DNA of 64,000 nucleotides from Stenotrophomonas sp. SAU14A_NAIMI4_5 (GCF_003086795.1 NZ_CP026003.1:2964579-3028578); one strand, 5' to 3'. Counted from the first letter of the stretch, positions 18,242 through 27,745 are shown. Notes: generated by a model from the sequence alone, not told the origin. A program made the numbers and translations.

Positions 18242-20800
18242 TTATGCGCCTGCGCCCACCGGCGTGCGATCCAGCACGAAGCGGCCGGCGGCATCCTGCA
18301 GCGCATGCGCCTGGCTGCTCATCGCCCGTGCCGAAGCCGACGCCTCCTCCACCAGTGCCGCGTTCTGCTGGGTCACGCCGTCCATCTGCACGATGCTCTG
18401 GTTGACCAGCTCGATGCCGGCGGCCTGTTCCTGGCAGGCATGGGCGATCTCGCCCACCAGACCACCGAGCTCGGTCACCGACGCCACCACGTCCTGGATG
18501 GTCCGCCCGGCATCACCGGCCAGCACGTTGCCTTCGGCCACCCGGGCCACCGAATCCTCGATCAGCCCCTTGATCTCCGCGGCAGCCAGCGTGGAGCGCT
18601 GCGCCAGCGCGCGTACCTCGCTGGCCACCACCGCGAAGCCACGGCCTTCCTCGCCCGCCCGCGCCGCCTCGACCGCGGCATTCAACGCCAGGATGTTGGT
18701 CTGGAACGCGATGCCATCGATCACCGCGATGATCTCGGCGATGCGCCGCGAGGCGGCATCGATCAGGCCCATCGTGGCCTGCATCTCCGCCATCGCCGCG
18801 CCACCGCGCCCGGCAACCTGTGCGGCCTCGCTCGCCAGCCGGTCGGCGCGGCGCGCATGGTCGGCGTTCTGGCGCACGGCCGAGGTCATCTCCTCGATCG
18901 ACGCCGCCGACTCTTCCAGGTTGGCCGCCTGCTGTTCGGTGCGACGGGACAGATCGTCGTTGCCGGCGGCGATCTCCGCGGCCGCCAGGCTCACCGCGCC
19001 GGCCGCCTGCTGGATGCGGCCGACGATGCCGGTCAGCGCCCCCACGGTAGCGTTGGCGTCCTCGCGCATGCGCGCGAACACACCTTGCGACTGCCCGTCG
19101 ATGCGGTGCCGCAGGTCACCCTCGGCGAGGTTGCGCAGCAGACCCGAGAGCGCCATCAGGTTCTCATCGGCCGTGCCCATCACGCTGTTGAGGCCCTGCA
19201 CCATCTGCCGGAAATCGTTGGCGAAGGCCTGCGCATCACCGCGCACGCTGAAATCGCCGGCGGCAGCGGCGGCCACCAGGCGCTTGATCTCGCCATTGAT
19301 GCCCTGCAGCTTCGAACGCACGCCATTGAGCGCGCCGGTGATCGCCACCTGCTCACCGGGCAGCACGTCCATCGTCTGCTGCAGGTCGCCCTCGGCGTAG
19401 CGCTCGACCAGGGCGACCATGCGCTGCTGGGTCTGCAGGTGCGCGGCCACCAGCGCATTGGTACCGGCCACCATGGTGCGGAATTCACCCTCGAAGGCCT
19501 GCTCGTCGATGCGATGGCTGACCACGCCGGCGGAATGGCGTTCGCCCATCACCGCCTGCGCCTGCAGTATTTCCCGCAGCTTGGAACGCATCTGCTGCAG
19601 CGACCCGAGCACGCGGCCGACTTCGTCATCGCGGCGCACCTCGATCTCGCGGTCCAGGCGACCGCTGGCGACATCGCGCGCGACCTGCGCGGCCGCAGCC
19701 AGCGGACGGCCCAGCAGCTGGCGCACCACCAGCACGATCAGGGTCACCACCGTCGCCAGTGCCAGCGCCGAGATCAGCGCGATGCGCAGCATCAGGCCGT
19801 TGAGTACCTCGTCCAGCACCGACTGCGGTTCAAGGCCCAGCACCAGCCACTGCCAGGCGCCGTAGCGCTGCGCCGAGACAAACCAGGCCTGCTCGGTGCC
19901 GCCAGCGGCCGGGCGCAGGTGCAGGCGCGCCTGCGTGCTGCTGCCGTCCAGCAGCGCCTGCAGCGCGGGAAGATCCTGCGCGGCCACCTGTTCCTGCAGT
20001 ACGCCACCCTCGCCTTCGGCGGCGGCCAGCACGCGGCCGCGCTCCTTGCCTGCGCGGGTGTCCACCACGATGAAGCGCCCTTCGCGGCCCAGCGTGGCCT
20101 CGCGCAGGCGCGTCTTCAGCGCGGCCAGGCCCTGCGAATAGTCCTGGCCGACGAAGGCGATGCCGGCCACGCTGCCATCGGCAGCGAGGATCGGCATGTA
20201 ATGGGTCATGTAGTCGGTGCCGAACAGATGCGCCGGGCCGGTATAGCCCTGCCCCGCGCGCACCCGTGCATAGGCCGGATTGGCGTGATCGAGCACGGTG
20301 CCGAGCACGCGCTCGCCCTGCGCATTGCGCAGCGAGGTGGCGACGCGCACGAAATCATCGCCATCGCGCACGAACACCGTGGCCACGCCACCGGTGGCGT
20401 CGGCGAAGCGATCGACTTCGGTCGACGTCGGCCCGATCGACTGGCTGCCCAGCCGCAGGGTCGGCGCGCTGCGGCCGACCACGTCGATGGGCGCAGCGCC
20501 ATCGGCCTGTGCCTCGCCCTGCGGCAGCATCGCGCGGAAGGTGCCGGCGATGCGCTCGGTGCTCTCGCTCAGGCTGCGGTCGTACAGCTGCACCGAATCG
20601 CGCATCAGCACGGTGGCGGTGTCCAGGCCGGCGCTCACGCGCTGCTGGTAGCTGTCGGCGGTATCGCGGTAGATCAGGATCGCCAGCGCGGCGAAAGCGA
20701 CGGTGGTGATCGCGGCCATCAGCAGCGCCAACCGCGAGGCGATGGTCAGCGAACGCGACGGCGGCGAGGCGGAAAAACGGGATGCAGCGGGGGTCATCAT
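18242..20800 (-). CDS. Methyl-accepting chemotaxis protein with Cache sensor
   Basis: An 852-residue transmembrane receptor. TM1 (about residues 23-45) is followed by a large periplasmic Cache_3/Cache_2-like sensor (about 46-335), TM2 ([20 protein letters not shown]), tandem HAMP-type segments, and the signalling domain with the hairpin tip [20 protein letters not shown]. Methylation-helix sequences ([27 protein letters not shown]) are present. The C-terminus lacks a CheR/CheB tether pentapeptide. Start ATG 20800 was chosen; a GTG at 20854 preceded by AGAGGA is the alternative. No chemotaxis kinase genes are nearby. Confidence 0.93.
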   Translation of the reverse strand: MMTPAASRFSASPPSRSLTIASRLALLMAAITTVAFAALAILIYRDTADSYQQRVSAGLDTATVLMRDSVQLYDRSLSESTERIAGTFRAMLPQGEAQADGAAPIDVVGRSAPTLRLGSQSIGPTSTEVDRFADATGGVATVFVRDGDDFVRVATSLRNAQGERVLGTVLDHANPAYARVRAGQGYTGPAHLFGTDYMTHYMPILAADGSVAGIAFVGQDYSQGLAALKTRLREATLGREGRFIVVDTRAGKERGRVLAAAEGEGGVLQEQVAAQDLPALQALLDGSSTQARLHLRPAAGGTEQAWFVSAQRYGAWQWLVLGLEPQSVLDEVLNGLMLRIALISALALATVVTLIVLVVRQLLGRPLAAAAQVARDVASGRLDREIEVRRDDEVGRVLGSLQQMRSKLREILQAQAVMGERHSAGVVSHRIDEQAFEGEFRTMVAGTNALVAAHLQTQQRMVALVERYAEGDLQQTMDVLPGEQVAITGALNGVRSKLQGINGEIKRLVAAAAAGDFSVRGDAQAFANDFRQMVQGLNSVMGTADENLMALSGLLRNLAEGDLRHRIDGQSQGVFARMREDANATVGALTGIVGRIQQAAGAVSLAAAEIAAGNDDLSRRTEQQAANLEESAASIEEMTSAVRQNADHARRADRLASEAAQVAGRGGAAMAEMQATMGLIDAASRRIAEIIAVIDGIAFQTNILALNAAVEAARAGEEGRGFAVVASEVRALAQRSTLAAAEIKGLIEDSVARVAEGNVLAGDAGRTIQDVVASVTELGGLVGEIAHACQEQAAGIELVNQSIVQMDGVTQQNAALVEEASASARAMSSQAHALQDAAGRFVLDRTPVGAGA

Positions 20801-20920
20801 GGGGAAACAGATCCGTGGAAGGGAGCGCTCGAAAGCGTCCCCTGTTAACGGCACCGTTCCGGTCCTCTTTACGCCTCCCGCCTAGCCGGATCTGGCTATT
20901 GACGCTGCCAAGCCATTGAT

Positions 20921-21226
20921 TCAGAAACCTTGTTCAGCTTCGCCACTGGCGTCGGTGGGCCCGGGGCCCAGCACCGTGCGCGCGCCGGGAATGCCATCGG
21001 CGCCTACGGTCGCTACAGCATGCAGCTGGTCCAGGCGGACCCGGCGCTCGCCGTCGGGCGCATCCAGAAGCAGGAACTCCTCCTTGTCCGCGGTGCTGAC
21101 AGTGGTCCGCGCACGCGCCACGAAGCGGCTGCCATCGCGCAGTTCGACCTGCAGCAGGGCGTGGTGCAGGCAGGCGATTTCCAGCACATCGTGCAGGTCG
21201 CACTCGATCGGGCGGTAATCGGTCAT
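20921..21226 (-). CDS. rof: Rho-binding antiterminator, Rof family
   Basis: A 101-residue Sm-like protein. The N-terminus MTDYRPIECDLHDVLEIAC and the later VELRDG and RRVRLDQL match E. coli Rof (YaeO), which binds Rho and blocks termination. It has about 20 extra C-terminal residues compared with E. coli. It stands alone between the chemotaxis receptor and tRNA-Ala. The fold assignment is good; Rho inhibition is inferred from the family. Confidence 0.8.
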   Translation of the reverse strand: MTDYRPIECDLHDVLEIACLHHALLQVELRDGSRFVARARTTVSTADKEEFLLLDAPDGERRVRLDQLHAVATVGADGIPGARTVLGPGPTDASGEAEQGF

Positions 21227-21281
21227 GGGGCGTCCCTCGGCGGTGAAGGTGCCCAGCCTGCCACGGCTGCCGGGTCGCTGC

Positions 21282-21310
21282 TTGGCAAGCCCCGGAGGCA
21301 GCGCTACACT
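21282..21310 (+). promoter_or_regulatory. Sigma-70 promoter of tRNA-Ala
   Basis: TTGGCA (21282-21287) and TACACT (21305-21310) are separated by exactly 17 bp, placing the start near 21317, just 5 bp before the tRNA. Confidence 0.75.
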
Positions 21311-21321
21311 GGATGCGCCGT

Positions 21322-21397
<76 letters not shown>

Positions 21398-21407
21398 CTA
21401 TTCAGAG

Positions 21408-21445
21408 AAGCCCGTAGATCCCAGTGATCTGCGGGCTTTTTCTTT
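21408..21445 (+). terminator. Terminator of tRNA-Ala
   Basis: AAGCCCGTAGATC pairs with GATCTGCGGGCTT and is followed by a T-rich tract (TTTTTCTTT). Confidence 0.85.
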
Positions 21446-21526
21446 GGGCCGCCGTCGCGGTGGCGGTCACCCATCCCCACGCCCTGCGCTAGGATCATCA
21501 TCTCGACACCTACCGAGGATGCACGG

Positions 21527-21964
21527 ATGCATGCAGTCACTGCCCTGCTGGCGCTGGTCGCGCTGGCCGTTCTCGCCGCCCCTGCACTCGCCGCCGATGC
21601 CGCGCCGGAAGACAGTGCACAGTGGGGCCTGCGCAAGGAAAGCCCGATCAAGGTATGCCAGCCTGCTGGCCAGCAGGCCTATCTCGAACAGCTGGTCTGC
21701 AGCGACCAGACACGCCCGCGTTTCGAGCGTGGCGGCAACGTCGGCAGCCTCAATCCACCGTCCAGCGACCGTGCCGTCAGCGCACGTCAGTTCGAGGCGA
21801 TGATGACCTTCGCGCCGCTGGCCGAAGGCACGCCCGACTACCACGTCATCGACCGTTACGACGTGCACTGCGGCGAGACCACCACCGCGGTCTACATGGA
21901 CATGTACCACTGCCCAGCCGTACCTGTGCCGCGCGCGCCTGCCGGGTTCACGCTGCAGGACTGA
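21527..21964 (+). CDS. Secreted conserved hypothetical protein, 145 aa
   Basis: A signal peptide ([19 protein letters not shown], cleavage near residue 23) precedes a mature domain of about 122 residues with four cysteines (VCQPAG, LVCSDQ, VHCGET, YHCPAV), probably forming two disulfides in the periplasm. An acidic/polar core ([17 protein letters not shown]) is followed by a Pro-rich end. No known family was recognised. It is transcribed on its own. Confidence 0.75.
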   Translation: MHAVTALLALVALAVLAAPALAADAAPEDSAQWGLRKESPIKVCQPAGQQAYLEQLVCSDQTRPRFERGGNVGSLNPPSSDRAVSARQFEAMMTFAPLAEGTPDYHVIDRYDVHCGETTTAVYMDMYHCPAVPVPRAPAGFTLQD

Positions 21965-21994
21965 ACGCCCGGGCAGCCACAGCCGTCGCCGCCC

Positions 21995-22171
21995 TCAACC
22001 CGGCTCCTGGCTCCCATCCTTGCGCCGCGGCCGGCGCGAATGCGCGTCATGCACCTGCTGGTCCTGCTGGCCGGGCCGCTGCTTTGCCACCTCGTCCTGA
22101 CGGCGGTCCTGGCGGCTTTCCTCGGCACCTTCGCGGGCCTGCTGCTGGTTGGGGTTCTGCTTGTCGTTCAT
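21995..22171 (-). CDS. Small hydrophilic Gln-rich protein, 58 aa
   Basis: A short frame encodes MNDKQNPNQQQAREGAEESR and continues with alternating charged and Gln residues to KDGSQEPG. GGAG lies 7 bp before the ATG. The composition (Gln, Arg, Asp, no hydrophobic core) suggests an intrinsically disordered, stress-type protein. A hydrophobic frame on the opposite strand in the same place has no good ribosome-binding site. Real expression is not proven. Confidence 0.5.
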   Translation of the reverse strand: MNDKQNPNQQQAREGAEESRQDRRQDEVAKQRPGQQDQQVHDAHSRRPRRKDGSQEPG

Positions 22172-22279
22172 GGGGGCGCTCCGGCCGGCAACAGGCCGGC
22201 CCGGTCAACGCACGCTAGACGCGCGCCGGTGATGCGATGGTCAGGCCGCCGCGAGCGCCGCGTGCAGGGCGCCTGCAGC

Positions 22280-23041
22280 TCAGGCCTGCACGCACTCGCG
22301 CACCGCGAACGGATGTCCGCAGGCACTGCATTCGGAATGACCGAAGGCCAGTTCCAGCAGCTGCTCCGCGCGGATATCGCCATCGCCGCGCACCTGCTGC
22401 AGCAGCCACTGCTCGGCCACGCCGACCGGTTCACCGGGCAGCAGCGCAGACGTCGCCGACGGGGCACCGAACACCGGGTCCTCATGGCAGACATACGGGG
22501 CTTCAACATCCAGCGTGCAGTACAGATCGGCCGAACAGGCCACGCACTCCCCCACGATCTCGCCCTCGGCAAGCCGGTCCAGGTGCTGTGACCAGGCTTT
22601 TTCACCACTCAGCCCCAGCCAGGCCTGGCGCAGCCAGCCACGCTCACCATGCCCATCGTGCGACAGCGGCACCGCCTCCCGGCCACTGCCCCGCAGGCGC
22701 TTCTGCACCTTGCTGCGCAACGCCTGGATGACATCGCCGTGCGGCACCAGTCCCGGGTCGCCCACGTCCGAGCCGGCGACGATCGCACCGGCCAGCAGCA
22801 AGGCATCATCACTGTCGCTGCGCCCGGTTTGCCGTGCGATCGAGAGCAGCACCGGCAGTGCGGCGTGGCTGGCCGGGTAGACCGTGCCCTGGTGGCACAG
22901 ATGCGACCAGATGTCGTTCCAGTCCTGCTGGTGCTGCGGGTCCATCAGCGCGGCCAGCAGTGCACCCGCTTCAGAGGCGTCGCCATAGGCACACTGCAGC
23001 GCGCCCCAATCGATGGCATGAACGTCGGCGGTCCTTGGCAT
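22280..23041 (-). CDS. HEAT-like repeat hypothetical protein with Cys motifs
   Basis: A 253-residue cytoplasmic protein starting MPRTADVHAIDWGALQ. The N-terminus (WGALQCAYGDASEAGALLAAL, then HLCHQGTVYPASHAALPVLL) matches a widespread HEAT-like domain of unknown function found near toxin-immunity and signalling genes. The C-terminal half has Cys/His clusters (GECVACSADLYC, YVCHED, CSACGHP) that could bind zinc. Start ATG 23041; the longer frame to 23170 would overlap the promoter of the divergent lipoprotein gene. Confidence 0.75.
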   Translation of the reverse strand: MPRTADVHAIDWGALQCAYGDASEAGALLAALMDPQHQQDWNDIWSHLCHQGTVYPASHAALPVLLSIARQTGRSDSDDALLLAGAIVAGSDVGDPGLVPHGDVIQALRSKVQKRLRGSGREAVPLSHDGHGERGWLRQAWLGLSGEKAWSQHLDRLAEGEIVGECVACSADLYCTLDVEAPYVCHEDPVFGAPSATSALLPGEPVGVAEQWLLQQVRGDGDIRAEQLLELAFGHSECSACGHPFAVRECVQA

Positions 23042-23168
23042 GTCCTTCCCTGGTCGATGCGATAGGCGCCCAGCATGACCCATCGGCGGGCCGATTGGAC
23101 AGCGCGCTTGTGGCTGCAACCCGCGCGCGGCCACAATCGGCACATCCACCGACGCACAAGGAAGCGCC

Positions 23169-23633
23169 ATGAATCGCCCCGCCCTGCTGGCTTCACTGCT
23201 GGTCCCGTTGCTGCTGACGACCGGCTGCGCCCATCGCCTGGCCGCCGCGCCGCCGCCGGTGTCCGGCTACATCGGCAACTACGAAGCCGTGCGTGCCGCG
23301 CAGGACGATCCGGCGCGCGGCATTTCCGGCACCTTCGCCATGTCCGTGCAGGCCGTCGGCAGCGACGCTGGCCGCATCTACCTCAACAGCGAACGCGACT
23401 ACCGGCACCCGCTGAACATCACCCTCAGCATGGATGCCGCGCTGCGCCCCGCACTGGAAGAAGCGCTGGGCCTGAAGCTGGACTACCTGCAGAACCGCCG
23501 CCTGCTGGTAGGCGGCACCGCGCGCCGGGTCCGCATCGACTTCATCAACGCCAGCGGCCAGCCCAGCGGCAAGTACTACTACCAGACGCAGATCAGCGTC
23601 AGTGATCCACGCCAGGTGCGTTTCGCCCCGTGA
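23169..23633 (+). CDS. Hypothetical lipoprotein, 154 aa
   Basis: The signal ends in a lipobox (LLLTTGC, Cys near residue 20). The mature part resembles a small beta/alpha domain (AGRIYLNSERDYRHPLNITL; GKYYYQTQISV) of unknown family; RIYLNSE with PLNITL hints at an OB-type or lipid-binding fold. AAGGAAGCGCC precedes the ATG. Its stop overlaps the start of the next gene (GTGA), so the pair is translationally coupled. Confidence 0.75.
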   Translation: MNRPALLASLLVPLLLTTGCAHRLAAAPPPVSGYIGNYEAVRAAQDDPARGISGTFAMSVQAVGSDAGRIYLNSERDYRHPLNITLSMDAALRPALEEALGLKLDYLQNRRLLVGGTARRVRIDFINASGQPSGKYYYQTQISVSDPRQVRFAP

Positions 23634-24097
23634 GTGCGCGCGGCAGCGCACTGCGGGCGCTTGATTTCGATGCCGCCGACGGCAGCATCGGCCTGGGTGA
23701 GCTGCCGCTGAGGATCGGGCCGACGCTCACGCTGGCACAGGCCCACGCGGGTTTTGCCGCGCTGCTGCAGGACAGCCGCGACCTCGGCAACGGCTACCAG
23801 TGGCTGCACCTGCGAAGCCTGCAGCTGCAGGGCGTGCCGGCGGCAGTCGCCCTGTGCTTCCACGGGCAGGCGCTGTCGATGCTGTCCATCGGCGTGCAGC
23901 TGCCCGGCGCGCCGATGGAAGACGGCTGGCCCACCCAGGCCGCCATCGATGCCGAAGTCACGTTCATGCGCCGTGCCCTGGCCAAAGCGCTGGGACACCC
24001 GCTCAACGCCGGCCGCGCCCGTTTCGAGTGGGGCGAGGCCTGGGCAGTGTTCGACCCGAAGGGCTTCATGGCCAGCAGTGGGTTGTCCTACCGCTAG
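23630..24097 (+). CDS. Hypothetical protein, 155 aa, coupled to upstream lipoprotein
   Basis: It starts with GTG overlapping the lipoprotein stop (GTGA at 23630-23633). It has no signal peptide. The pattern (LRALDFDAADGSIGL; QWLHLRSLQLQGVPAAVALCF; FEWGEAWAVFDPKGFMASSGLSYR) resembles small cytoplasmic proteins of unknown function found in Xanthomonadaceae. The tight coupling suggests a joint role, but there is no direct clue to it. Confidence 0.72.
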   Translation: MSARGSALRALDFDAADGSIGLGELPLRIGPTLTLAQAHAGFAALLQDSRDLGNGYQWLHLRSLQLQGVPAAVALCFHGQALSMLSIGVQLPGAPMEDGWPTQAAIDAEVTFMRRALAKALGHPLNAGRARFEWGEAWAVFDPKGFMASSGLSYR

Positions 24098-24133
24098 CGC
24101 GGCGCCCTGCCCGGCCGAATCGCCGTGGCAGGT

Positions 24134-25162
24134 TCAATCAAGCTTCACCACCAGCTTGCCGAAGTTGCGCCCCTGCAGCAGGCCGAAGAAGGCTTCCGGG
24201 GCACGCTGCAATCCTTCCACCACGTCCTCGCGGTACTGGATGCGCCCTTCGCGCAGCCACTGCGCCATCTCGCGCTCGAATTCCGGCCACAGGTGCTTGA
24301 AGTCATGCACGATGAAGCCGCGCACGGTCAGCCGCTGGCGCAGGATCTGGCTGAACAGTGCTGGCAACCGGTCCGGACCCGGTTGCTCGACACCGCGTGC
24401 GTTGTAGGTGGCGATGGTGCCGCAGACCGGAACACGCGCGAAATCGTTGAGCAGAGGCAGCACCGCGTCCAATACATGGCCGCCGACGTTCTCGAAGTAG
24501 ACGTCGATGCCATCCGGCACCGCGTCGCGCAGCTGCGCGGCGAAGTCTGGCGCGCGATGGTCCAACGCCACGTCCACGCCCAGCGTGTGCAGGTAGGCCT
24601 GCTTGGCTGCACCCCCGGCGATGGCCACCACACGCGCGCCCTGCAGGCGCGCCAGCTGGGCAACGGTGGCGCCGACCGGCCCGCTCGCCGCCGCCACGAC
24701 CAGCGTCTCGCCCGGCTTCAAGCGGGCAATTTCATGCAGGCTGGAATACGCGGTGAAGCCAGGCATGCCGAACACGCCCAACGCCGTGCTCAGCGGCAAC
24801 CCGGCCACGTCGAGGCGGCGCCCCAGCGCGGCGGCCGGCAGCACCGCATGGGTCTGCCAGCCACCCGGTGCCAGCACATGGTCACCCACGGCAACATCGG
24901 CCACGGTGGACTGCAGCACCTCAGACACGGTCTGCCCTTCCATCACCGCGTCCAGCGCGACCGGCGCAGCATAGGACGGGCCATCGTCCATGCGTCCGCG
25001 CATGTACGGGTCCAGCGACAGGTAGCGGTTGCGCAGCAGCACCTCGCCTGGCTGCAGTGCCGGCAGCCGGGCCTGCTCGAGGCGGAAATTGGCATCGGTC
25101 GGCGCTCCCTGCGGGCGTGAGGCCAGGACGATGCGCGTGGTGTTGGTCGGGGTATCGGACAT
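24134..25162 (-). CDS. NADP-dependent medium-chain reductase, CurA type
   Basis: A 342-residue zinc-independent MDR-family oxidoreductase similar to CurA and prostaglandin/alkenal reductases. It has LSLDPYMRGRMDDGPSY, the catalytic-site region GMPGFTAYSSLHEI, the nucleotide-binding AAASGPVGATVAQLARLQG, and the terminal GLLQGRNFGKLVVKL. It probably reduces alpha,beta-unsaturated carbonyls with NADPH in the cytoplasm. The chosen start gives MSDTPTNTTRIVLASRPQG. It is transcribed alone. Confidence 0.9.
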   Translation of the reverse strand: MSDTPTNTTRIVLASRPQGAPTDANFRLEQARLPALQPGEVLLRNRYLSLDPYMRGRMDDGPSYAAPVALDAVMEGQTVSEVLQSTVADVAVGDHVLAPGGWQTHAVLPAAALGRRLDVAGLPLSTALGVFGMPGFTAYSSLHEIARLKPGETLVVAAASGPVGATVAQLARLQGARVVAIAGGAAKQAYLHTLGVDVALDHRAPDFAAQLRDAVPDGIDVYFENVGGHVLDAVLPLLNDFARVPVCGTIATYNARGVEQPGPDRLPALFSQILRQRLTVRGFIVHDFKHLWPEFEREMAQWLREGRIQYREDVVEGLQRAPEAFFGLLQGRNFGKLVVKLD

Positions 25163-25536
25163 GGCAAGGGTCTCTGCTGCGGGCAGCATCGAAAAGGGAA
25201 AGCCGACGGTACGCCTCCGCCCCCGCCTTGGGCGGCGACGGAAACAGCGTTCCACCGGCCGCTGCACACGCAGCCCGGCACAGCCCCTGCCGCTGCGACT
25301 TTGCCGATATCGGCGCACCGCTGATTTCCGTCGCGGAGCACGCTCGCGGTGCATGCCCCCGCGCTGCCGGCATCCCCCGCCAACCAGCGGCCCGCGTTCC
25401 GCCGCGCACGCAGGATCAAGCACTTGCGCGCGCGCAGACGGCAATGTGAAGGTTTTTTGCCAAAACGCTTGCCGAATGCGGTCTACCTCCGTAACATGCG
25501 CGTCCTCGGCAGCGACCTCGCTGCAACGAAACAAGT
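25163..25536. other. Gene-free interval before tRNA-Phe genes
   Basis: A 374-bp GC-rich stretch with no credible gene on either strand. It must hold the promoter of the leftward reductase gene and, near its right end, the tRNA-Phe promoter. No repeat of the SMAG type was seen here. Confidence 0.6.
25469..25497 (+). promoter_or_regulatory. Sigma-70 promoter of tRNA-Phe genes
   Basis: TTGCCG (25469-25474) and TAACAT (25492-25497) are separated by 17 bp, about 40 bp before the first tRNA-Phe. Confidence 0.65.
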
Positions 25537-25612
25537 GGCCGAGTAGCTCAGTTGGTAGAGCAGGGGATTGAAAATCCCCGTGTCGGCGGTTCGATTCCGT
25601 CCTCGGCCACCA
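25537..25612 (+). tRNA. tRNA-Phe (GAA), copy 1
   Basis: A 76-nt tRNA with encoded CCA. The anticodon stem GGGGA/TCCCC encloses loop TTGAAAA, giving anticodon GAA. It is identical in sequence to copy 2. Confidence 0.96.
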
Positions 25613-25621
25613 CTTTCGAAG

Positions 25622-25648
25622 GCCTGCAGAAATGCAGGTCTTTTTTTT
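25622..25648 (+). terminator. Terminator after tRNA-Phe copy 1
   Basis: CCTGCA-GAAA-TGCAGG followed by TC and eight T residues. It may only partly stop transcription before copy 2. Confidence 0.8.
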
Positions 25649-25684
25649 CCGGCCACTGCGTCCGCGCGGTTGGCCTGCCAAACT

Positions 25685-25760
25685 GGCCGAGTAGCTCAGT
25701 TGGTAGAGCAGGGGATTGAAAATCCCCGTGTCGGCGGTTCGATTCCGTCCTCGGCCACCA
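25685..25760 (+). tRNA. tRNA-Phe (GAA), copy 2
   Basis: The same 76-nt sequence as copy 1, starting 148 bp further on. The flanks, including the terminator, are also repeated, indicating tandem duplication of a tRNA-terminator unit. Confidence 0.96.
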
Positions 25761-25767
25761 GTTTGAA

Positions 25768-25796
25768 GACCTGCAGAAATGCAGGTCTTTTTTTTT
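25768..25796 (+). terminator. Terminator after tRNA-Phe copy 2
   Basis: GACCTGCA-GAAA-TGCAGGTC followed by nine T residues. Confidence 0.88.
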
Positions 25797-25859
25797 GCCC
25801 CTTCGCTGCCCACGCATCTGTAGTACGGTCATTGGCTGACCGCATGGAGCGACGATGAC

Positions 25860-26435
25860 ATGGACGACAACCCCGCCCTGCCCCGATTGCAGCGATCGCT
25901 GCGACGCCTTCAATGGCTGGTCGCCGGCCTTGCCCTGCTGGTGGCTGCCCTGGCCGCGACGACCCTCTGGCTGCTTCTGCAGCGCCAGGCCCCGCTGCAC
26001 ATCGATGCGCTGACCACCCGCAGGCTGCAGGTGCTGGACGATCGTGGAATCGTGCGTGTGGAGATCAGCCAGGCCGCCATGAATGACGGCAGGCGCAGCC
26101 GGTCCGCCGGGCTGCTCATCTTTGACCGCACCGGCGCCGAGCGCGGCGGTTTTACCACCTACGACGATGGCGGCGTCAGCATTGCCCTGGATGCGCCGGT
26201 GGGTCGGGGCGAGGCACCGCTTCGTGACCGCATCGGCCTGACGGTCGACGCCGACGGCTCGTCACAGGTTCTGTTGACCGACAACCAGACCCGCGGCGTG
26301 GTGCACCTGCGCGCGAATGGCGAAGGCGGCGGGGGCGTGGATCTGTTCAAGTGGGAGATGGACAACGGCATCCTGCATACCCGCACCCTGACCCACGACG
26401 GCGAGGAATCCAGCCAAGCGCCATTCGGCCAGTAG
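25860..26435 (+). CDS. Single-pass membrane hypothetical protein, 191 aa
   Basis: A basic N-terminus (RLQRSLRRLQW) and one membrane helix (LVAGLALLVAALAATTLWLLL, about residues 19-40) anchor a beta-rich periplasmic domain with repeating strands (LQVLDDRGIVRVEISQ; LLIFDRTGAERGGFTTYDDG; RIGLTVDADGSSQVLLTDN). The VLDDRG...RVEI pattern recurs in bacterial proteins of unknown function. GGAG lies 10 bp before the ATG. Confidence 0.75.
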   Translation: MDDNPALPRLQRSLRRLQWLVAGLALLVAALAATTLWLLLQRQAPLHIDALTTRRLQVLDDRGIVRVEISQAAMNDGRRSRSAGLLIFDRTGAERGGFTTYDDGGVSIALDAPVGRGEAPLRDRIGLTVDADGSSQVLLTDNQTRGVVHLRANGEGGGGVDLFKWEMDNGILHTRTLTHDGEESSQAPFGQ

Positions 26436-26515
26436 CCTCGGATTCCCCGCCGGGGGCATTCACACCCCACCGCCGCCACTCGCCTACGCTCGAAGCTCTC
26501 GCCCGGAGCCTGCCC

Positions 26516-27088
26516 ATGCCGATGCGCCTGCGCCCTGCCCTGTTGACCTGCCTGCTGCTGGCCGCCGCGCCGGCCTTCGCTGCCGAACCCGTGCGTGCAG
26601 TCGAGGCCCTGGACATCGACCGCTATGCCGGCCAATGGCACGAAATCGCGCACCTGCCGGTGTCGTTCCAGAAGCAGTGCGTGGGCGAGATCACCGCCAA
26701 CTACGGGCTGCGCCGCGATGGCCGCATCAGCGTCACCAATGCCTGCCGCAACCGCGAGGGCGAACGGGTGGTGGCCGATGGCGTGGCACGCCCGGTTGAA
26801 GGCCAACCCGGCCAGCTGCAGGTGCGCTTCGCCCCGGACTGGCTGAGCTGGGTACCGCTGGTCTGGGCCGACTACTGGGTGATCGCGCTGGACCCGGAGT
26901 ACCAGTGGGCGGTCGTTGGTGAACCCGACCGCAGGTATCTGTGGATCCTCTCGCGCCTGCCGGAGATGGACCGCACGCTGTTCGAGCAGCTCAAGGCCAA
27001 GGCCGAAGCGATGGGCTACGACCTGGCGCCGCTGAAGATGATGGCCCCGCTGCGCGATTCCGCGCCCACGCCCACGCCGGCCGACTGA
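26516..27088 (+). CDS. Lipocalin, Blc-like
   Basis: A 190-residue exported lipocalin. The signal peptide (LLTCLLLAAAPAFAAEP) has no lipobox Cys at the expected cleavage site, so this version appears soluble or periplasmic, unlike E. coli Blc. The fold signature is LDIDRYAGQWHEIAHLP, followed by ITANYGLRRDGRISVTN and YWVIALDPEYQWAVVGEPDRRYLWILSR. Such proteins bind lipids under envelope stress. GGAG lies 8 bp before the ATG at 26516; a second ATG at 26522 is possible. Confidence 0.9.
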   Translation: MPMRLRPALLTCLLLAAAPAFAAEPVRAVEALDIDRYAGQWHEIAHLPVSFQKQCVGEITANYGLRRDGRISVTNACRNREGERVVADGVARPVEGQPGQLQVRFAPDWLSWVPLVWADYWVIALDPEYQWAVVGEPDRRYLWILSRLPEMDRTLFEQLKAKAEAMGYDLAPLKMMAPLRDSAPTPTPAD

Positions 27089-27268
27089 ACCCGGACCCTC
27101 CCGCCACCCACGGAGCACCCTTGCGGGCGCTTCGCGCGCGGCTGCGCGTCGCGCCCCTAACGTTGATGTTCACGCGCTACCCTCTGCGACGGGTCGCCGC
27201 GGGCGATCCATTCCACCATACGCCGTAGTATGCTTATCCCTCGCACCCCCTACAAAGGACCTGCGCCC

Positions 27269-27745
27269 ATGCTCCACCGTTTCCGTTTCGCCTTGATCGT
27301 CCTGTGCACCCTGGCCCTGGCTGCTTGCAGCGATGGCATCGTCAAGCGTGTTTCGGAACCGGCGGCCAGCCTGCAGCAGCTCACCGTGGGCGCCGACGGC
27401 AACTGGACCGTGGCCCTGCGCCTGCAGAACTACAGCTCGATGCCCATGACGTTCGACGATGTCTCGCTGACCCTGACCGTCGGCGACACCGAAGCGGGCA
27501 CCCTGCAGGCCAAGCCGGCCATCTCCATCGGCGGCACCTCGGCCGACGTCATCAACCTCAACCTGGTGCCCAGCTCCGGCGCGCGCCTGGTCGTGGCCGA
27601 CGCCCTGGCCGGCAACCGCACCCTGGCCTATGGCCTGAAGGGCACGGTGGCCGCCACCCCGCAGGAAAAGAAGCAGCGCAGCTTCGACATCAGCGGCCGC
27701 AGCACCCTCAACCAGGCCCCGGGCCTGCCCGGCGTGCTGCGCTGA
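27269..27745 (+). CDS. LEA type 2 (WHy-like) lipoprotein
   Basis: A 158-residue protein with AAAGGA before ATG 27269 and a lipobox (LALAAC). The mature part (QLTVGADGNWTVALRLQNYSSMPM followed by FDDVSLTLTVGDTEAG) fits the LEA_2/WHy beta-sandwich found in desiccation-linked proteins. It precedes the acyl-CoA dehydrogenase gene by 61 bp on the same strand. The family call is moderate; no partner is known. Confidence 0.75.
   Translation: MLHRFRFALIVLCTLALAACSDGIVKRVSEPAASLQQLTVGADGNWTVALRLQNYSSMPMTFDDVSLTLTVGDTEAGTLQAKPAISIGGTSADVINLNLVPSSGARLVVADALAGNRTLAYGLKGTVAATPQEKKQRSFDISGRSTLNQAPGLPGVLR

Noticed and set aside
15632..20848. Long frames antisense to the TonB receptor and the chemotaxis receptor
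   Set aside because: Both minus-strand genes are full length with clear domains; the plus-strand frames have no ribosome-binding site or family pattern.
22040..22591. Plus-strand hydrophobic frame MRVMHLLVLLAGPLL
   Set aside because: It runs antisense into the HEAT-like gene and lacks a good ribosome-binding site; the minus-strand 58-aa frame is better supported.
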